A DNA stretch of 64,000 bases from assembly GCF_018861045.1 (NCBI RefSeq), contig NZ_JAHKQJ010000010.1:372001-436000 (forward strand), in the 5' to 3' direction. Shown one piece after another: positions 1-9,567 of this stretch; within the stretch, counting starts at the first letter, position 1, and each line of letters starts with the position of its first letter. The DNA comes from Octadecabacter sp. B2R22. GTDB taxonomy: Bacteria; Pseudomonadota; Alphaproteobacteria; Rhodobacterales; Rhodobacteraceae. Made by a program: the position numbers and the translations under genes. Under the pieces are notes generated by a model. It did not search any database, was not told the DNA's origin, and saw only the letters and a program-made list of their open reading frames with translations.

Positions 1-321
1 GGCGCGTTGCAAGCGTTGATCGCGTGTTTGAAGTCCGAAGAGGTTGCGTTGGCTACGATTGCCCAGAAGAACGAGCAAGAAGGCAAGGACATGCCACTGC
101 CAGATGTTGATTGGCACAACGATGAGTTCTTGCAGTCAATCGTGTTTGCGGTGGGCAAAGTGCACGGGTTTGATCCGCTGCGGGCTTGGTTCTCGTGTCT
201 GTATGAGGTGCTTCTGGGCGCGAAACAAGGTCCACGTTTTGGTGGGTTTATTGCGCTCTACGGTGTTGAGGAATCTATCTCTCTAATCGAGGCCGGTTTG
301 GCTGGTGATTTGGTGAAATGA
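1..321 (+). CDS. lysK: Lysyl-tRNA synthetase, class I type, C-terminal end (partial)
   Basis: The frame is open from the window edge to a TGA at 319-321, so the gene begins upstream and only about 106 C-terminal residues are present. The visible part is a helical tail ending in a GPRFGGFIALYGVE-type segment, which I recognise as the extreme C-terminus of the class I lysyl-tRNA synthetase used by many alphaproteobacteria (lysine + ATP + tRNA-Lys to lysyl-tRNA, cytosolic). The HIGH and KMSKS motifs are outside the window, so the call rests on the tail only. A hairpin follows directly after the stop. Confidence 0.7.
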   Translation, partial: GALQALIACLKSEEVALATIAQKNEQEGKDMPLPDVDWHNDEFLQSIVFAVGKVHGFDPLRAWFSCLYEVLLGAKQGPRFGGFIALYGVEESISLIEAGLAGDLVK

Positions 322-330
322 AACCAAATC

Positions 331-367
331 CCGTTTGGCTCCGTATCTTAGGTATGGAGACAAACGG
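331..367 (+). other. Hairpin between the lysyl-tRNA synthetase gene and the DUF4864 gene
   Basis: CCGTTTG (331-337) pairs with CAAACGG (361-367), and inside it CTCC pairs with GGAG. It lies 10 bases after the upstream stop. The 3' arm runs into the GGGAG ribosome binding site of the next gene, so it could end transcription (no clear T-run) or modulate translation. The structure is seen directly; the role is inferred. Confidence 0.45.
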
Positions 368-376
368 GAGCGCGAC

Positions 377-778
377 ATGAGATCGATAAAAGGTGCTTTT
401 CTAACGTTGGCTTTGTTCGCAACAGCGGCCAGCGCACAAGACCAGTCAATCGAAGACGTTATCAACAATCAGCTGCAAGCGTTTCGGGATCGCGACGTTC
501 AAGAGGCTTGGCAGTACGCCAGCCCGATGATCCAAGGCATATTCAGAACGCCCGAGACGTTTGGCCGGATGGTCGAGAACGGGTATCCGATGGTGTGGGA
601 CAATTCGGACATACGGTTTCTGGACAGGCAAGAAACCGGTTCTCAAACCCGCCAAGAGGTTCAGATACAAGGGCCGGATGGACTGTTTTACATCCTTGAT
701 TATGAAATGATTGAGACCCCTCAGGGCTGGTTGATCAATGCTGTGCAAGTGATCCCCGCACCCGAGATGTTTTCCTAA
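377..778 (+). CDS. DUF4864 family secreted protein
   Basis: Encodes about 133 residues. I chose the ATG at 377 because GGGAG precedes it by six bases and it starts a clean signal peptide (basic start, hydrophobic core, cleavage after ASA-Q around residue 20). A longer in-frame start at 335 lies in the upstream hairpin. The mature part (helical start QSIEDVINNQLQAF, followed by a beta-rich cone) matches my memory of the DUF4864 family, small exported proteins of Rhodobacteraceae with an NTF2-like fold. Function is unknown; location is probably periplasmic. It seems to be a single-gene unit. Confidence 0.75.
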   Translation: MRSIKGAFLTLALFATAASAQDQSIEDVINNQLQAFRDRDVQEAWQYASPMIQGIFRTPETFGRMVENGYPMVWDNSDIRFLDRQETGSQTRQEVQIQGPDGLFYILDYEMIETPQGWLINAVQVIPAPEMFS

Positions 779-923
779 GCATAGCCCTTGTCGTTGCGCT
801 GAGCGTCGGCGCACCGTGACGGTGCTGTCAGAGGCCGTTTACCCCTAACGACTACCCATATGAGCTGTTGATCTGCGCGCCCGACGGGCCGTTGGGTCTT
901 GTTTTGGCGGGGTTGTTTAAATG

Positions 924-941
924 ACCCCTATTAAAAGGGGT
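924..941 (+). promoter_or_regulatory. Hairpin that covers the ribosome binding site of the beta-helix gene
   Basis: ACCCCT (924-929) and AGGGGT (936-941) are perfect inverted repeats around an ATTAAA loop. The 3' arm is the only Shine-Dalgarno candidate for the ATG at 947, so if it folds it hides the ribosome binding site. This could be a thermosensor-like or protein-bound translational switch. Confidence 0.45.
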
Positions 942-946
942 TTCCT

Positions 947-3232
947 ATGAACAAGGTGATTACTGACGGGCTGGTGTTTATGCCGCCACCATTTTCAGAC
1001 GGCTTGGATGTGTGGTCGAGCGGGGATGGAACACCGGGGTCGGATACCTATGATCAGTCCGGCGGCGGGGCATATGTTCCTGCGGATCAAGATTTTGCAG
1101 GGTGCATTGAGATTGTAAAAACCAGCTCGGTGACAAAGCTGCGGTACATGGGAGAAACGTCCGTGTTGCCGGGGTGTTATTTGCGTGTGACGGCCAAAGT
1201 CAAATGCGTTTCAGGTGCCTTACCGGATGTTCGGATTGCGGGCTGGGCTGGGCAATCCGGCGGGGCTGAACTGACTGGCGTTGTGACCAATGGACCATCG
1301 GTTTCGATCACCAGCTATGGTGAGGTGTTTGAAGTCACAGCAATCATCGGCACAGGTGCGCGCACTGGTGTTGATATGACATGGGCAAACGCCAGCTACG
1401 GGCATTTTGGGATTGATTTGACGGGCGCGAACGGGGGTGTTGTGCGTGTTGATGATATTACCATTGAGGACGTGTCATCCGTGTTCCTGCGAGATCAGGT
1501 GGGCATCGTGGATGTGCGCGATTACGGCGCGCTGGGCGATGGTGTCACGGACGATTCAGCGGCCTTTGAAGCCGCGGATCAGGATGCGGATGGCCGCGAG
1601 GTTTTGGTGTCTGAGGGGACTTATTTCCTTGGTGGGTCGGTGACGTTCAACAACCAGGTTCGGTTTCAGGGCACGGTCACAATGGGCGACGAACACCGGC
1701 TGATTTTCCAGAAGAATTTCGACTACCCGACCTATGTTGATGCCTTTGTCGACGAAGAGCTGGCATTCAAAAAAGCGTTTCAAGCGTTGTTGAATTTTGC
1801 GGACCACGAAAGCCTTGATTTATGTGGCCGCCGTATTTCGCTTTCTGAACCTGTCGATATGCAGGCAGCGGTCAACAATAAGGACAAGTTCGAAGTCCGC
1901 CGCGTCATCCGAAACGGGCAATTCCAGCCCATCGATGGCTCTGCGTGGGACAGTGATGTTGTCGTGGCGCAGGCGACGTACAGTGCGTCGGAGTCGATAA
2001 AACTGACCAACGTGGCTAATATCAGCGCAATTCAACCGGGATCTTTGGTGACGGGGAATGGCGTGAGCCGCGAGATTTATGTGACGTCGGTGGATGTCGC
2101 GAACTCCGAAGTGACGTTGAATGCGCAAATGTATGACGCGATCGGCACGCAGGAATTTACCTTTACGCGGTTCAAATATCTGTTGGATTTCAGCGGGTTC
2201 ACGAAGATGTCCGACATGATCCTAGATGACATTGAATTCAGCTGTGGCGGCGAAGCCAGCGGCGTGTTGCTGCCGCCCAACGGTTTAGTCTTTCAGGTTC
2301 GTGATTGTAGTATCAAGCGTCCCAAGAACCGCGGTCTGACGTCTCACGGGACGGGGTGCCAGGGTGTGATCATTGATCGCAATATGTTTGTGTCGGACGA
2401 GCAGGATATTGAATCCCGCAACCGTCAATCCATTGCGTTCAATGTGAATGCGAACGATCCGAAAATCCGCAACAACCGTGGTGTGCGGTTCCGTCACTTC
2501 TGTGTCTTGCAGGGCAACGGCAATATCATCGCGAATAATCACTGGTTCCAAGGGGATAATCAGGATGACGGGCCGCGTTTGGCGGGCGTTGTTTTGACGT
2601 CACCCAACTGTCTGACAACCTTCGTTGGCAACTACATCGATAACAACTTTATCGAGTGGACGAACGAGCACGACGCGACGCCCGACGCCACGGGATATTC
2701 GTTTGGAGGGCTGACGATCACGGGCAATATCTTTTTGGTCAGCGAGGTCACGACTGCCTTTTCGTGGATCGTGATCAAACCCCACGGAGAAGATCACGCG
2801 ATCAATGGGTTGTCTGTGCAGGGCAACGTGTTTCGCACCAACTCGGCGACTGTCGGGCGGGTTGAGCAGATCGACACGACCTATGCCGACCTGCGCTATG
2901 ATTTGATGCGCAACATCATTTTCCAAGGCAATGCGTTCAACGGGATCAGCCAGCCGACGCGAAATCCGCATATCGATACGCACAGCGAAAACTCGGTCGA
3001 TGCGACGTGGACGATTGATACCGAAGGTTATCTGCCATTCGGGGGCTGGGCGCGCACGATTGATGCCTTGGTGCCCGTCGGTGCGATCCGCAACGGGTCA
3101 AACACTGCGGTGTTTTCGATGCCCTATGCAGAGCCTGTGAACGGGTCCAACTCGGATGCGTTTGATATCATCTGGCCCGAACCGGTGAAGGGTGAGATCA
3201 GGTATTCGGCACGGATGGACAATCCGGCTTGA
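947..3232 (+). CDS. Pectate-lyase-superfamily right-handed beta-helix protein
   Basis: 761 residues. Residues about 1-185 form a beta-rich domain that looks carbohydrate-binding. From about residue 188 comes VDVRDYGALGDGVTDDSAAF, the hallmark entry motif of the Pectate_lyase_3 / glycoside-hydrolase-28-related beta-helix, followed by many short N-rich beta rungs (GNVF, NNHWF, GNYIDNN types) to about residue 650. Such proteins bind or cleave acidic polysaccharides or form phage-tail-like spikes. No signal peptide is visible, which is odd for a polysaccharide-active protein; a type I route or a cell-associated role is possible. Catalytic residues were not assigned. It is a single gene closed by a strong terminator. 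Confidence 0.75.
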   Translation: MNKVITDGLVFMPPPFSDGLDVWSSGDGTPGSDTYDQSGGGAYVPADQDFAGCIEIVKTSSVTKLRYMGETSVLPGCYLRVTAKVKCVSGALPDVRIAGWAGQSGGAELTGVVTNGPSVSITSYGEVFEVTAIIGTGARTGVDMTWANASYGHFGIDLTGANGGVVRVDDITIEDVSSVFLRDQVGIVDVRDYGALGDGVTDDSAAFEAADQDADGREVLVSEGTYFLGGSVTFNNQVRFQGTVTMGDEHRLIFQKNFDYPTYVDAFVDEELAFKKAFQALLNFADHESLDLCGRRISLSEPVDMQAAVNNKDKFEVRRVIRNGQFQPIDGSAWDSDVVVAQATYSASESIKLTNVANISAIQPGSLVTGNGVSREIYVTSVDVANSEVTLNAQMYDAIGTQEFTFTRFKYLLDFSGFTKMSDMILDDIEFSCGGEASGVLLPPNGLVFQVRDCSIKRPKNRGLTSHGTGCQGVIIDRNMFVSDEQDIESRNRQSIAFNVNANDPKIRNNRGVRFRHFCVLQGNGNIIANNHWFQGDNQDDGPRLAGVVLTSPNCLTTFVGNYIDNNFIEWTNEHDATPDATGYSFGGLTITGNIFLVSEVTTAFSWIVIKPHGEDHAINGLSVQGNVFRTNSATVGRVEQIDTTYADLRYDLMRNIIFQGNAFNGISQPTRNPHIDTHSENSVDATWTIDTEGYLPFGGWARTIDALVPVGAIRNGSNTAVFSMPYAEPVNGSNSDAFDIIWPEPVKGEIRYSARMDNPA

Positions 3233-3238
3233 GATGAG

Positions 3239-3261
3239 AGGGCGCCGCAAGGCGCCCTTTT
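3239..3261 (+). terminator. Rho-independent terminator after the beta-helix gene
   Basis: An 8-bp GC-rich stem, AGGGCGCC (3239-3246) with GGCGCCCT (3251-3258), has a GCAA loop and continues into a short T-run. It sits between the convergent beta-helix and uvrB genes. Confidence 0.8.
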
Positions 3262-3301
3262 GCCTTAGGAAAGAAAATGAATGAGGGTCAGATGAACTAC
3301 C

Positions 3302-5512
3302 TCACCCACCCCGTTTCTTCCTCGGCTTGATCCCACCGCGTTGGCCGGGCCTGCCGGCTTGTGATCGGCCTTCCGCTTTCTTGGCGTCATTCACCGCCTT
3401 ATCAACCTGATATTGCCGCGCGAGGGGGTCGTCGGAGACCACCAGATCCACGGCTTCCAGACGTTTGACTTCGTCGCGCAGGCGGGCGGCTTCTTCGAAT
3501 TCGAGGTTCTCGGCGGCTTTGCGCATGTCGCCTCGCAGCCCGTCCAGAACGGCCTCCAGATTGGCACCGTGTAGGGGGTTGTCGACCGTGGCCGTGACGC
3601 GGTTCATGTCGACGTCGCCTTTGTAGAGGCCCGCCAAGATATCCTCGACGTTCTTTTTGACCGTCGCAGGGGTGATGCCGTGTTCTTCGTTATAAGCGAT
3701 CTGTTTGGCACGGCGGCGGTCGGTTTCGCCCATGGCGCGTTCCATGGACCCCGTTATGCGATCCGCGTACATGATGACGCGGCCTTCGGCGTTACGGGCC
3801 GCGCGGCCAATTGTTTGGATCAAAGAGGTTTCGGAGCGCAGGAACCCCTCTTTGTCCGCGTCCAGAATGGCGACCAGTCCGCATTCAGGGATGTCCAAAC
3901 CTTCGCGCAGCAGGTTGATCCCGATCAGCACATCGAACGCCCCAAGGCGCAGATCGCGCAGAATTTCGATGCGCTCGATCGTGTCGATATCGCTGTGCAT
4001 ATACCGCACTTTGATGCCGTTCTCGTGCAGGTATTCGGTGAGGTCTTCTGCCATTCGCTTGGTCAATGTGGTGACCAAGGTGCGGAACCCATCCGCAGTG
4101 ACTTTGCGAATTTCGTCCATGACATCATCGACTTGCGTGTCCACTGGTCGAATTTCGATCATGGGGTCGAGCAGCCCCGTGGGGCGAATGATTTGTTCGG
4201 TGAACACGCCGCCGGTCTGTTCCATTTCCCACGAAGCGGGAGTGGCGGAGACGAAGACAGATTGCGGGCGCATAGCGTCCCATTCCTCAAACTTCAGCGG
4301 GCGGTTGTCCATGCAAGACGGCAGGCGGAAACCGTGTTCGGCCAGCGTCATCTTGCGGCGGAAATCGCCTTTATACATGCCGCCGATTTGGGGCACGGAA
4401 ACGTGGGATTCATCGGCGAACACGATTGCATTGTCGGGGATAAATTCGAACAGGGTAGGGGGCGGTTCACCCGGCGCGCGGCCCGTCAGGTAGCGGGAAT
4501 AGTTTTCGATGCCGTTACACACGCCCGTCGCCTCGAGCATCTCGAGGTCAAAGTTGCAGCGTTGTTCAAGGCGCTGCGCCTCGAGTAACTTGCCTTCGTT
4601 TACCAGTTGATCGAGCCTGATCTTCAGCTCTTTCTTGATGCCAACAATCGCTTGCTTCATCGTCGGCTTGGGCGTCACGTAGTGCGAGTTTGCGTAGATA
4701 CGGACCTTTTCGAACGTGTCAGTCTTCTCTCCCGTAAGGGGATCGAATTCAGTGATGGTTTCCAGTTCTTCACCAAAGAACGACAACTTCCACGCGCGGT
4801 CATCAAGGTGGGCGGGCCAGACCTCTAATGAGTCGCCCCGTACGCGGAACGTGCCGCGTTGAAACGCTTGGTCGTTGCGTTTGTAGGCCTGCGCGATGAG
4901 ATCCGCCATGATGCCGCGTTGGTCGTATTCACCGCCGACGTGCAAATCCTGGGTCATCGCGCCGTAGGTTTCAACAGACCCGATGCCGTAGATGCAAGAC
5001 ACGGACGCGACGATTATCACATCATCGCGTTCCAAAAGCGCTCGCGTAGCCGAGTGGCGCATGCGGTCGATTTGTTCGTTGATTTGGGATTCTTTCTCAA
5101 TGAAAGTATCTGATCGCGCGACGTAGGCTTCGGGTTGGTAGTAGTCGTAGAAGGACACGAAATATTCCACCGCTGCGTCAGGAAAGAAGCCTTTGAACTC
5201 CCCATACAGCTGCGCCGCGAGGGTCTTGTTAGGGGCCAGAATGATCGCAGGACGTTGAGTTTCCTCAATCATTTTCGCCATGGTGAACGTTTTGCCAGTA
5301 CCAGTCGCGCCCAGCAAAACCTGATCGCGTTCGCCGTCTCGGATACCTTGGGACAGTTCTTTGATCGCTGTGGGTTGATCACCAGCCGGGTCAAATTCAG
5401 TCACCAGTTTGAACGCGCGTCCCCCTTCGAGTTTCTCGCGTGTTTTCACGTCCGGCGCCGGATTAGCGAGGAATTGTTCGGCTTCGGATTTGTCGGTCTG
5501 GGCGTATGGCAT
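3302..5512 (-). CDS. uvrB: Excinuclease ABC subunit B
   Basis: UvrB is the damage-verifying helicase of UvrABC nucleotide excision repair in the cytosol: it receives DNA from UvrA, probes the lesion with its beta-hairpin and recruits UvrC. The 736-residue product shows Walker A GATGTGKT (about residue 69), the beta-hairpin segment [11 protein letters not shown] (about 125), the DESH Walker B box (about 367), helicase motifs V-VI ([22 protein letters not shown]) and a C-terminal UVR domain (about 650-685), with a basic tail. The ATG at 5512 has GGAG six bases upstream. I saw no LexA-type GTTC-N7-GTTC box just upstream. Length is normal for alphaproteobacterial UvrB. Confidence 0.98.
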   Translation of the reverse strand: MPYAQTDKSEAEQFLANPAPDVKTREKLEGGRAFKLVTEFDPAGDQPTAIKELSQGIRDGERDQVLLGATGTGKTFTMAKMIEETQRPAIILAPNKTLAAQLYGEFKGFFPDAAVEYFVSFYDYYQPEAYVARSDTFIEKESQINEQIDRMRHSATRALLERDDVIIVASVSCIYGIGSVETYGAMTQDLHVGGEYDQRGIMADLIAQAYKRNDQAFQRGTFRVRGDSLEVWPAHLDDRAWKLSFFGEELETITEFDPLTGEKTDTFEKVRIYANSHYVTPKPTMKQAIVGIKKELKIRLDQLVNEGKLLEAQRLEQRCNFDLEMLEATGVCNGIENYSRYLTGRAPGEPPPTLFEFIPDNAIVFADESHVSVPQIGGMYKGDFRRKMTLAEHGFRLPSCMDNRPLKFEEWDAMRPQSVFVSATPASWEMEQTGGVFTEQIIRPTGLLDPMIEIRPVDTQVDDVMDEIRKVTADGFRTLVTTLTKRMAEDLTEYLHENGIKVRYMHSDIDTIERIEILRDLRLGAFDVLIGINLLREGLDIPECGLVAILDADKEGFLRSETSLIQTIGRAARNAEGRVIMYADRITGSMERAMGETDRRRAKQIAYNEEHGITPATVKKNVEDILAGLYKGDVDMNRVTATVDNPLHGANLEAVLDGLRGDMRKAAENLEFEEAARLRDEVKRLEAVDLVVSDDPLARQYQVDKAVNDAKKAEGRSQAGRPGQRGGIKPRKKRGG

Positions 5513-5565
5513 GAAGGCTCCTGTCAGCCCTTAATGTGACATCTGAGCGTGTGGGTTCAAGGGGG

Positions 5566-5591
5566 GCTGCTGACAGCTCCATGTCAGCAGC
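5566..5591 (-). terminator. Perfect inverted repeat between uvrB and the 5611-6045 gene
   Basis: GCTGCTGACA (5566-5575) pairs with TGTCAGCAGC (5582-5591) around a 6-base loop. It lies downstream of the 5611-6045 gene and upstream of uvrB. There is no T-run on the minus strand, so termination is possible but not certain; it could also be an operator for uvrB. Confidence 0.35.
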
Positions 5592-5610
5592 GTGTCCTTC
5601 AATTCAGTTT

Positions 5611-6045
5611 CTAAAGTGTCATGATCGTTTCTTCACCGCTGAGGACCAAAAACATGTCAGCAGTCGCACCCTGCGAGATGCGATCTGCACGCGCCAAAGC
5701 CAAGCCGATTTCGTTGGTGACGGGATGCTCCCCGATGCATTCAATCGCGGGGCGCGGGACGAAAAGGGTGGGGTCAAAGGCGACGCCAAGTGTAAAGCCA
5801 TCGAGCCCTGTTGCCATGGGAACGCTTAAGTCGTGAAACACCAGCGCGGTTTCCTTTACGCGTAGGCGGGTGAGCCGAGGGAATTCCCCGATGGGTTCAT
5901 CATTGACTGAAATAATCTCGAAGAGTGCGTCCGCCAGCGGGTCGTTCGCGTTTATGGACATGTGAGAATTCTGTTGCGCAGAAACGATGCTCGCGAGGGA
6001 AAGTAGCGCAAGGGTGCTTAGGTTGGCGGCAAGACGGATTTTCAT
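5611..6045 (-). CDS. Hypothetical secreted protein
   Basis: 144 residues starting MKIRLAANLSTLALLSLAS, a clear Sec signal peptide with probable cleavage after VSA (about residue 23). The mature part is acidic and beta-rich, contains one cysteine (IECIGE) and no motif I recognise. It is probably periplasmic. It is a single gene divergent from the complex I subunit at 6201. Family unknown. Confidence 0.65.
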   Translation of the reverse strand: MKIRLAANLSTLALLSLASIVSAQQNSHMSINANDPLADALFEIISVNDEPIGEFPRLTRLRVKETALVFHDLSVPMATGLDGFTLGVAFDPTLFVPRPAIECIGEHPVTNEIGLALARADRISQGATADMFLVLSGEETIMTL

Positions 6046-6200
6046 GGTGAAGTTCCTGATATTAAGTGCTGGAAAATAGGACGTGAGCGACAGGGCATTC
6101 CTTGGAAAACTGTCTATATTTTCTCACCATGCTGCCGCGCAAAGGGATTGCGTCACAGGCGCATTTGTCCGATATAAGCCCTGTCAAACAGGAGCCAATC

Positions 6201-6512
6201 ATGCGCGCACGTATTTATCAGCCAGCACGAACCGCTATGTCGTCAGGTACTGCCAAGACCAAGCATTGGGTGTTGGAATATGCGCAGACGTCTGCGCGCG
6301 ACGTTGACCCGTTGATGGGCTGGACGTCATCGAGCGATACGCAGACGCAAGTTAAGATGTCTTTTGAGACCAAAGAAGCGGCGTTGGACTACGTAGAAGC
6401 CCACGGGATCGAAGCCACGGTTCAAGACCCAAAATCACGTCGCGCCAATATCCGCGCTGGCGGTTACGGCGAAAATTTTGCGACAAACCGTCGTGGCGCT
6501 TGGACGCACTAA
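6201..6512 (+). CDS. ETC complex I subunit, NDUFS4-like
   Basis: 103 residues from ATG 6201, which has AGGAG at 6190-6194; an in-frame extension to 6102 lacks a binding site and resembles nothing. The body (ARIYQPA, KHWVLEY, DPLMGW, then KEAALDYVEAHGIEATV) is the conserved 'ETC complex I subunit' domain shared with mitochondrial NDUFS4 and found in alphaproteobacteria. It would be an accessory subunit on the peripheral arm of NADH:ubiquinone oxidoreductase. As is usual in this group, it is encoded away from the nuo operon. Confidence 0.85.
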   Translation: MRARIYQPARTAMSSGTAKTKHWVLEYAQTSARDVDPLMGWTSSSDTQTQVKMSFETKEAALDYVEAHGIEATVQDPKSRRANIRAGGYGENFATNRRGAWTH

Positions 6513-6752
6513 GAATATGTAAGACCGACCCTTTGGGCGATACCCGAGTTCCATCGGACCGCATTAACGTGTTTTGGTTGATCGCATAGTCGTCATACAT
6601 GAGCAGCGTCGCGGCACCCTAAGAGGGCAAAGAAGACGCTTGAATTTAGTACGGTACCACCGCCAACGAATGTAACGACGAACAAATAGACGACGTCGGT
6701 CTTGTCCAGATGCTGCCCTTACAATAGCTCCGCCACGCAAGCCGAGGTTCCG

Positions 6753-9095
6753 TCATTTGCGACGACCACACGCGCTCCTGTTTAGGCTCAATAATGTATG
6801 TCTCTGGCTGATTACTCCCGCCGATGAGATAGGCATCGCTAAATGAAACCCTTGAAGGATGTCGCATCCGAGTGCCGCGAGCGCCGTTGCCTGCTCTTCA
6901 TTCTCAACGCCTTCTGCGACGACCTCAATCTTTAGAGCCTGCGCGATATCCACAATCGATTTCACGAGGCTGACCATTGCGTCGTCGGTGCTCACATTGC
7001 GGATCAAAGAACGGTCAATTTTCAGCCGCTTCGGGCGCACATTTACGAGCCCTAAAATTGACGCGTACCCACTTCCAAAATCGTCAATCTCAAATTCCAC
7101 CCCAAGGGTTCTGAGCTGATCGAGTGCCTGCGAAACTTCGTCATTTATGACGTCCAGGAACACCGTCTCGAGAAGTTCAAAGGACAAGTATCTTACGTCG
7201 TCACCGAGCGCTTCGACACATTGGATCATTTTAGGATCAACCAATCGCTGGCTGGAAATATTCACCGAAAGCCGGGGCACCCTAAACCCTTCGCGCCGCC
7301 AACTGCGAAGGCAATTCACCGCACCTCGCAAGATTTGCCGATCGAGTTCCGCGACACAGTTCGATTCTTCTGCAAAGCCGAGAAAATCCGCGGGAAGAAG
7401 CAAGCCGCGGTCAGGGTGTTGCCAACGTGCGAGCACTTCAAACCCAACGAACTGTAAGGTTTGAGCGTCAAACTGGGCTTGGAAATAAGGCACGATCTGC
7501 CCGTCATCCGCCAAAGCCTGGTTCAGTTGGTCTTTCATGATGCGGTTGTATTCGACTTTTTCGCGCAACTTGGGGTGAAATTTGCGGCTGGTACACCGTC
7601 CCGATCGCTTGGCTTCGTAAAGCGCAAGATCCGCGTCCCTCAGTCTTTGCCAGATGTCGATCTTCCTTCTGGAACAGACCGTAACACCGATACTGGCGGA
7701 CACTGCAATGCTATGCCCCTCAATCGTTTTCGGCTTGGACAATAGATTGTTAAGCTCAACGCAGAATGCCGTAGCCCTTGCTCCTCCGGGGACGTCATCA
7801 AGGATGGCGACGAATTCATCGCCACCGATACGGGCCACAAATTCTGCCGGATGTCGAAGCGCGTTAAGCTGTCTGGCAACATGGACGAGTGTCGCATCCC
7901 CAATCGCATGCCCGAACTGGTCATTCACGTCCTTGAAATTGTCCAAGTCGATTTGAAGGATAGATACAAATCGTCGATCCAAACTTTGGTCCGAACGGAA
8001 CTGTTTGCAAACCCGTTCCAGATTCCTTCGATTGGGGAGATCGGTCAGAACGTCATGGAGCGCATTGTTCTCCACATTTCGATTTGCCAAAACGAGCTCT
8101 TGGTTGCGCTGCTTCAGTTCGGTTTGCGTCTTGATGAGGTCAGTGACATCCGAGTTCGTTCCAACCACGCGAACGGTGCGATCGTTTGCATCACGCAGGA
8201 CCTGTCCTCGTGATCGCCACCAACGCCACGTTCCGTCACTGTGTTTTATGCGATAGGTCTCATCAAAAGGGGAATTGAGTTTGATGTGGTCATCAAACGC
8301 CTTGAGTACGCCAGTGGCATCGCCAGGGTGAACGCGATCTTCCCACCAAGAGAATTTATCGGGTACAATTACGTGAACTTCACCCAAAAGAGTGAAATTC
8401 TGCGTCGAGAAAAAGACGTGGTCGTTGGCCAAATCAAAGTCCCAGATTCCGTCAACCGCCGCATCCATTGCAAGGTCATACCGTTCGTTTACTTCCTTCA
8501 GCTGCGAAAGGTTGGTCGCACGCTCCTCGCGATCCATGGAGAACCCAATCAACTCAGAAACTGAGGCTGCATAGGCCACTTCGTCGGGAGACCAGTTGCG
8601 AGACGTGTTGACGGTCTCGATACAAACGACACCTCTGGGACCAGCGGCGGACCTGATCTGCGCATCCAGCATAGAGAAGATATGATTTGGCTTTAGGTAA
8701 ACCTCGGTAAAATCGCATGTCCGTGGGTCGGTTCTCGCGTCATTTGCTGCAATGACTCGTTCCGTAAGAAACGCATTGAAATATTGCGGAAAGTCTTTTT
8801 CTTGGAGCAACAACCCCGACTGATGTTCATCTGTTTCAGCAAGGTACAAATCCATACATTCGATCGTGGTGTGATCTTCGGACAGCGCCCACGCGCTCAC
8901 CCGGGCCACGCCCAACTGGTCGGCTGCTTCCTTTGTGACGATGCGCGAAAATTCAGCCTTACCTACAGAATCTCTTGTATAAAGCCTCATCAGTCGATCC
9001 AAAGATGCATTGAATTCGCGAATGCGTCCGAGAATATGCTCTTCGCCGAAAGCAGTGGGTTTGGATTGGATCAGATTTGGCCTCGCCACGTTCAC
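6753..9095 (-). CDS. GAF-PAS-GGDEF-EAL cyclic-di-GMP signalling protein
   Basis: 780 residues, start GTG at 9095. Domains in order: an N-terminal GAF (about 30-190), a PAS-3 type domain (about 210-325, ending in the TWRWWRSRGQ strand), GGDEF (IGGDEF at about 421) and EAL (EVL at about 551; DDFGSG at about 670; VAEGVE near 730). The substrate and metal residues of the phosphodiesterase look intact apart from the common EVL variant, so c-di-GMP hydrolysis is likely. The GGDEF motif is intact, without an RxxD inhibitory site just before it. There is no signal peptide or membrane segment, so it is cytosolic. It may set the balance for exopolysaccharide or motility. It is a single gene. Confidence 0.9.
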   Translation of the reverse strand: MNVARPNLIQSKPTAFGEEHILGRIREFNASLDRLMRLYTRDSVGKAEFSRIVTKEAADQLGVARVSAWALSEDHTTIECMDLYLAETDEHQSGLLLQEKDFPQYFNAFLTERVIAANDARTDPRTCDFTEVYLKPNHIFSMLDAQIRSAAGPRGVVCIETVNTSRNWSPDEVAYAASVSELIGFSMDREERATNLSQLKEVNERYDLAMDAAVDGIWDFDLANDHVFFSTQNFTLLGEVHVIVPDKFSWWEDRVHPGDATGVLKAFDDHIKLNSPFDETYRIKHSDGTWRWWRSRGQVLRDANDRTVRVVGTNSDVTDLIKTQTELKQRNQELVLANRNVENNALHDVLTDLPNRRNLERVCKQFRSDQSLDRRFVSILQIDLDNFKDVNDQFGHAIGDATLVHVARQLNALRHPAEFVARIGGDEFVAILDDVPGGARATAFCVELNNLLSKPKTIEGHSIAVSASIGVTVCSRRKIDIWQRLRDADLALYEAKRSGRCTSRKFHPKLREKVEYNRIMKDQLNQALADDGQIVPYFQAQFDAQTLQFVGFEVLARWQHPDRGLLLPADFLGFAEESNCVAELDRQILRGAVNCLRSWRREGFRVPRLSVNISSQRLVDPKMIQCVEALGDDVRYLSFELLETVFLDVINDEVSQALDQLRTLGVEFEIDDFGSGYASILGLVNVRPKRLKIDRSLIRNVSTDDAMVSLVKSIVDIAQALKIEVVAEGVENEEQATALAALGCDILQGFHLAMPISSAGVISQRHTLLSLNRSACGRRK

Positions 9096-9530
9096 AACTC
9101 ATTCTAAGAAATTTATTAAACAATCTATCTTTTCATTCTACTTCTTGGAGCGGTTAACAATTTGTTAACGCCTTCCGCTTTTTCGCAAGGCAACAGGCCG
9201 TCGAAACGCTCTTCGTTTCGCTGGATAATCCCACATAGCAAAAAATTTGTTAAGCCAAACCAAACGGCTGAGACGCCTCAAAGGTCACCCCACCCATAAG
9301 GATCGGCGGGGAGGCTGCTAAAACGTCTCAATGCTAAGCCAGAAGTCCGCTTTGGAACCGCTACGTTGTAGCGCAAGTTTGAGCATCGGCGCCGTTCCCG
9401 TACGCGTTTTCAATCATCGCGACGTCGTAAACGATACTTGAGGAATGGGTCGTATGATCAATGCACGAGGGCCTCTGTGCCGCGGCCCTCGTGTTCGTAT
9501 GATGGTTCTGCTTTGGCAGGATTGGTTAAA
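9096..9530. other. Non-coding stretch with a 10-bp inverted repeat
   Basis: No credible gene. CACGAGGGCC (9464-9473) and GGCCCTCGTG (9484-9493) form a perfect inverted repeat with a 10-base loop, but no T-run follows. The first 90 bases (AT-rich, with GTTAACAATTTGTTAAC at about 9153) may hold the promoter of the GGDEF-EAL gene. Confidence 0.4.
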
Positions 9531-9561
9531 AAGGCGCCCCGCTTTTGCTGTGGGGCGCCTT
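9531..9561 (-). terminator. Terminator after the fasciclin gene
   Basis: AAGGCGCCCC (9531-9540) pairs with GGGGCGCCTT (9552-9561). On the minus strand the stem is followed by TTTTT, and it lies seven bases after the fasciclin stop codon. Confidence 0.8.
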
Positions 9562-9567
9562 CTTCAG

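Noticed and set aside
811-825. GCACCG-TGA-CGGTGC hairpin after the DUF4864 gene as a terminator
   Set aside because: Six-bp stem without a T-run; too weak to list.
3680-5539. Several long open frames antisense to uvrB (for example 3680-4588)
   Set aside because: They mirror the uvrB coding strand, have no ribosome binding sites, and their translations resemble no family.
5513-5610. LexA/SOS box before uvrB
   Set aside because: No GTTC-N7-GTTC or close variant was found upstream of the start.
9464-9493. 10-bp inverted repeat as a terminator or operator
   Set aside because: Not followed by a T-run and not close to a start codon; kept only as a note in the non-coding entry.
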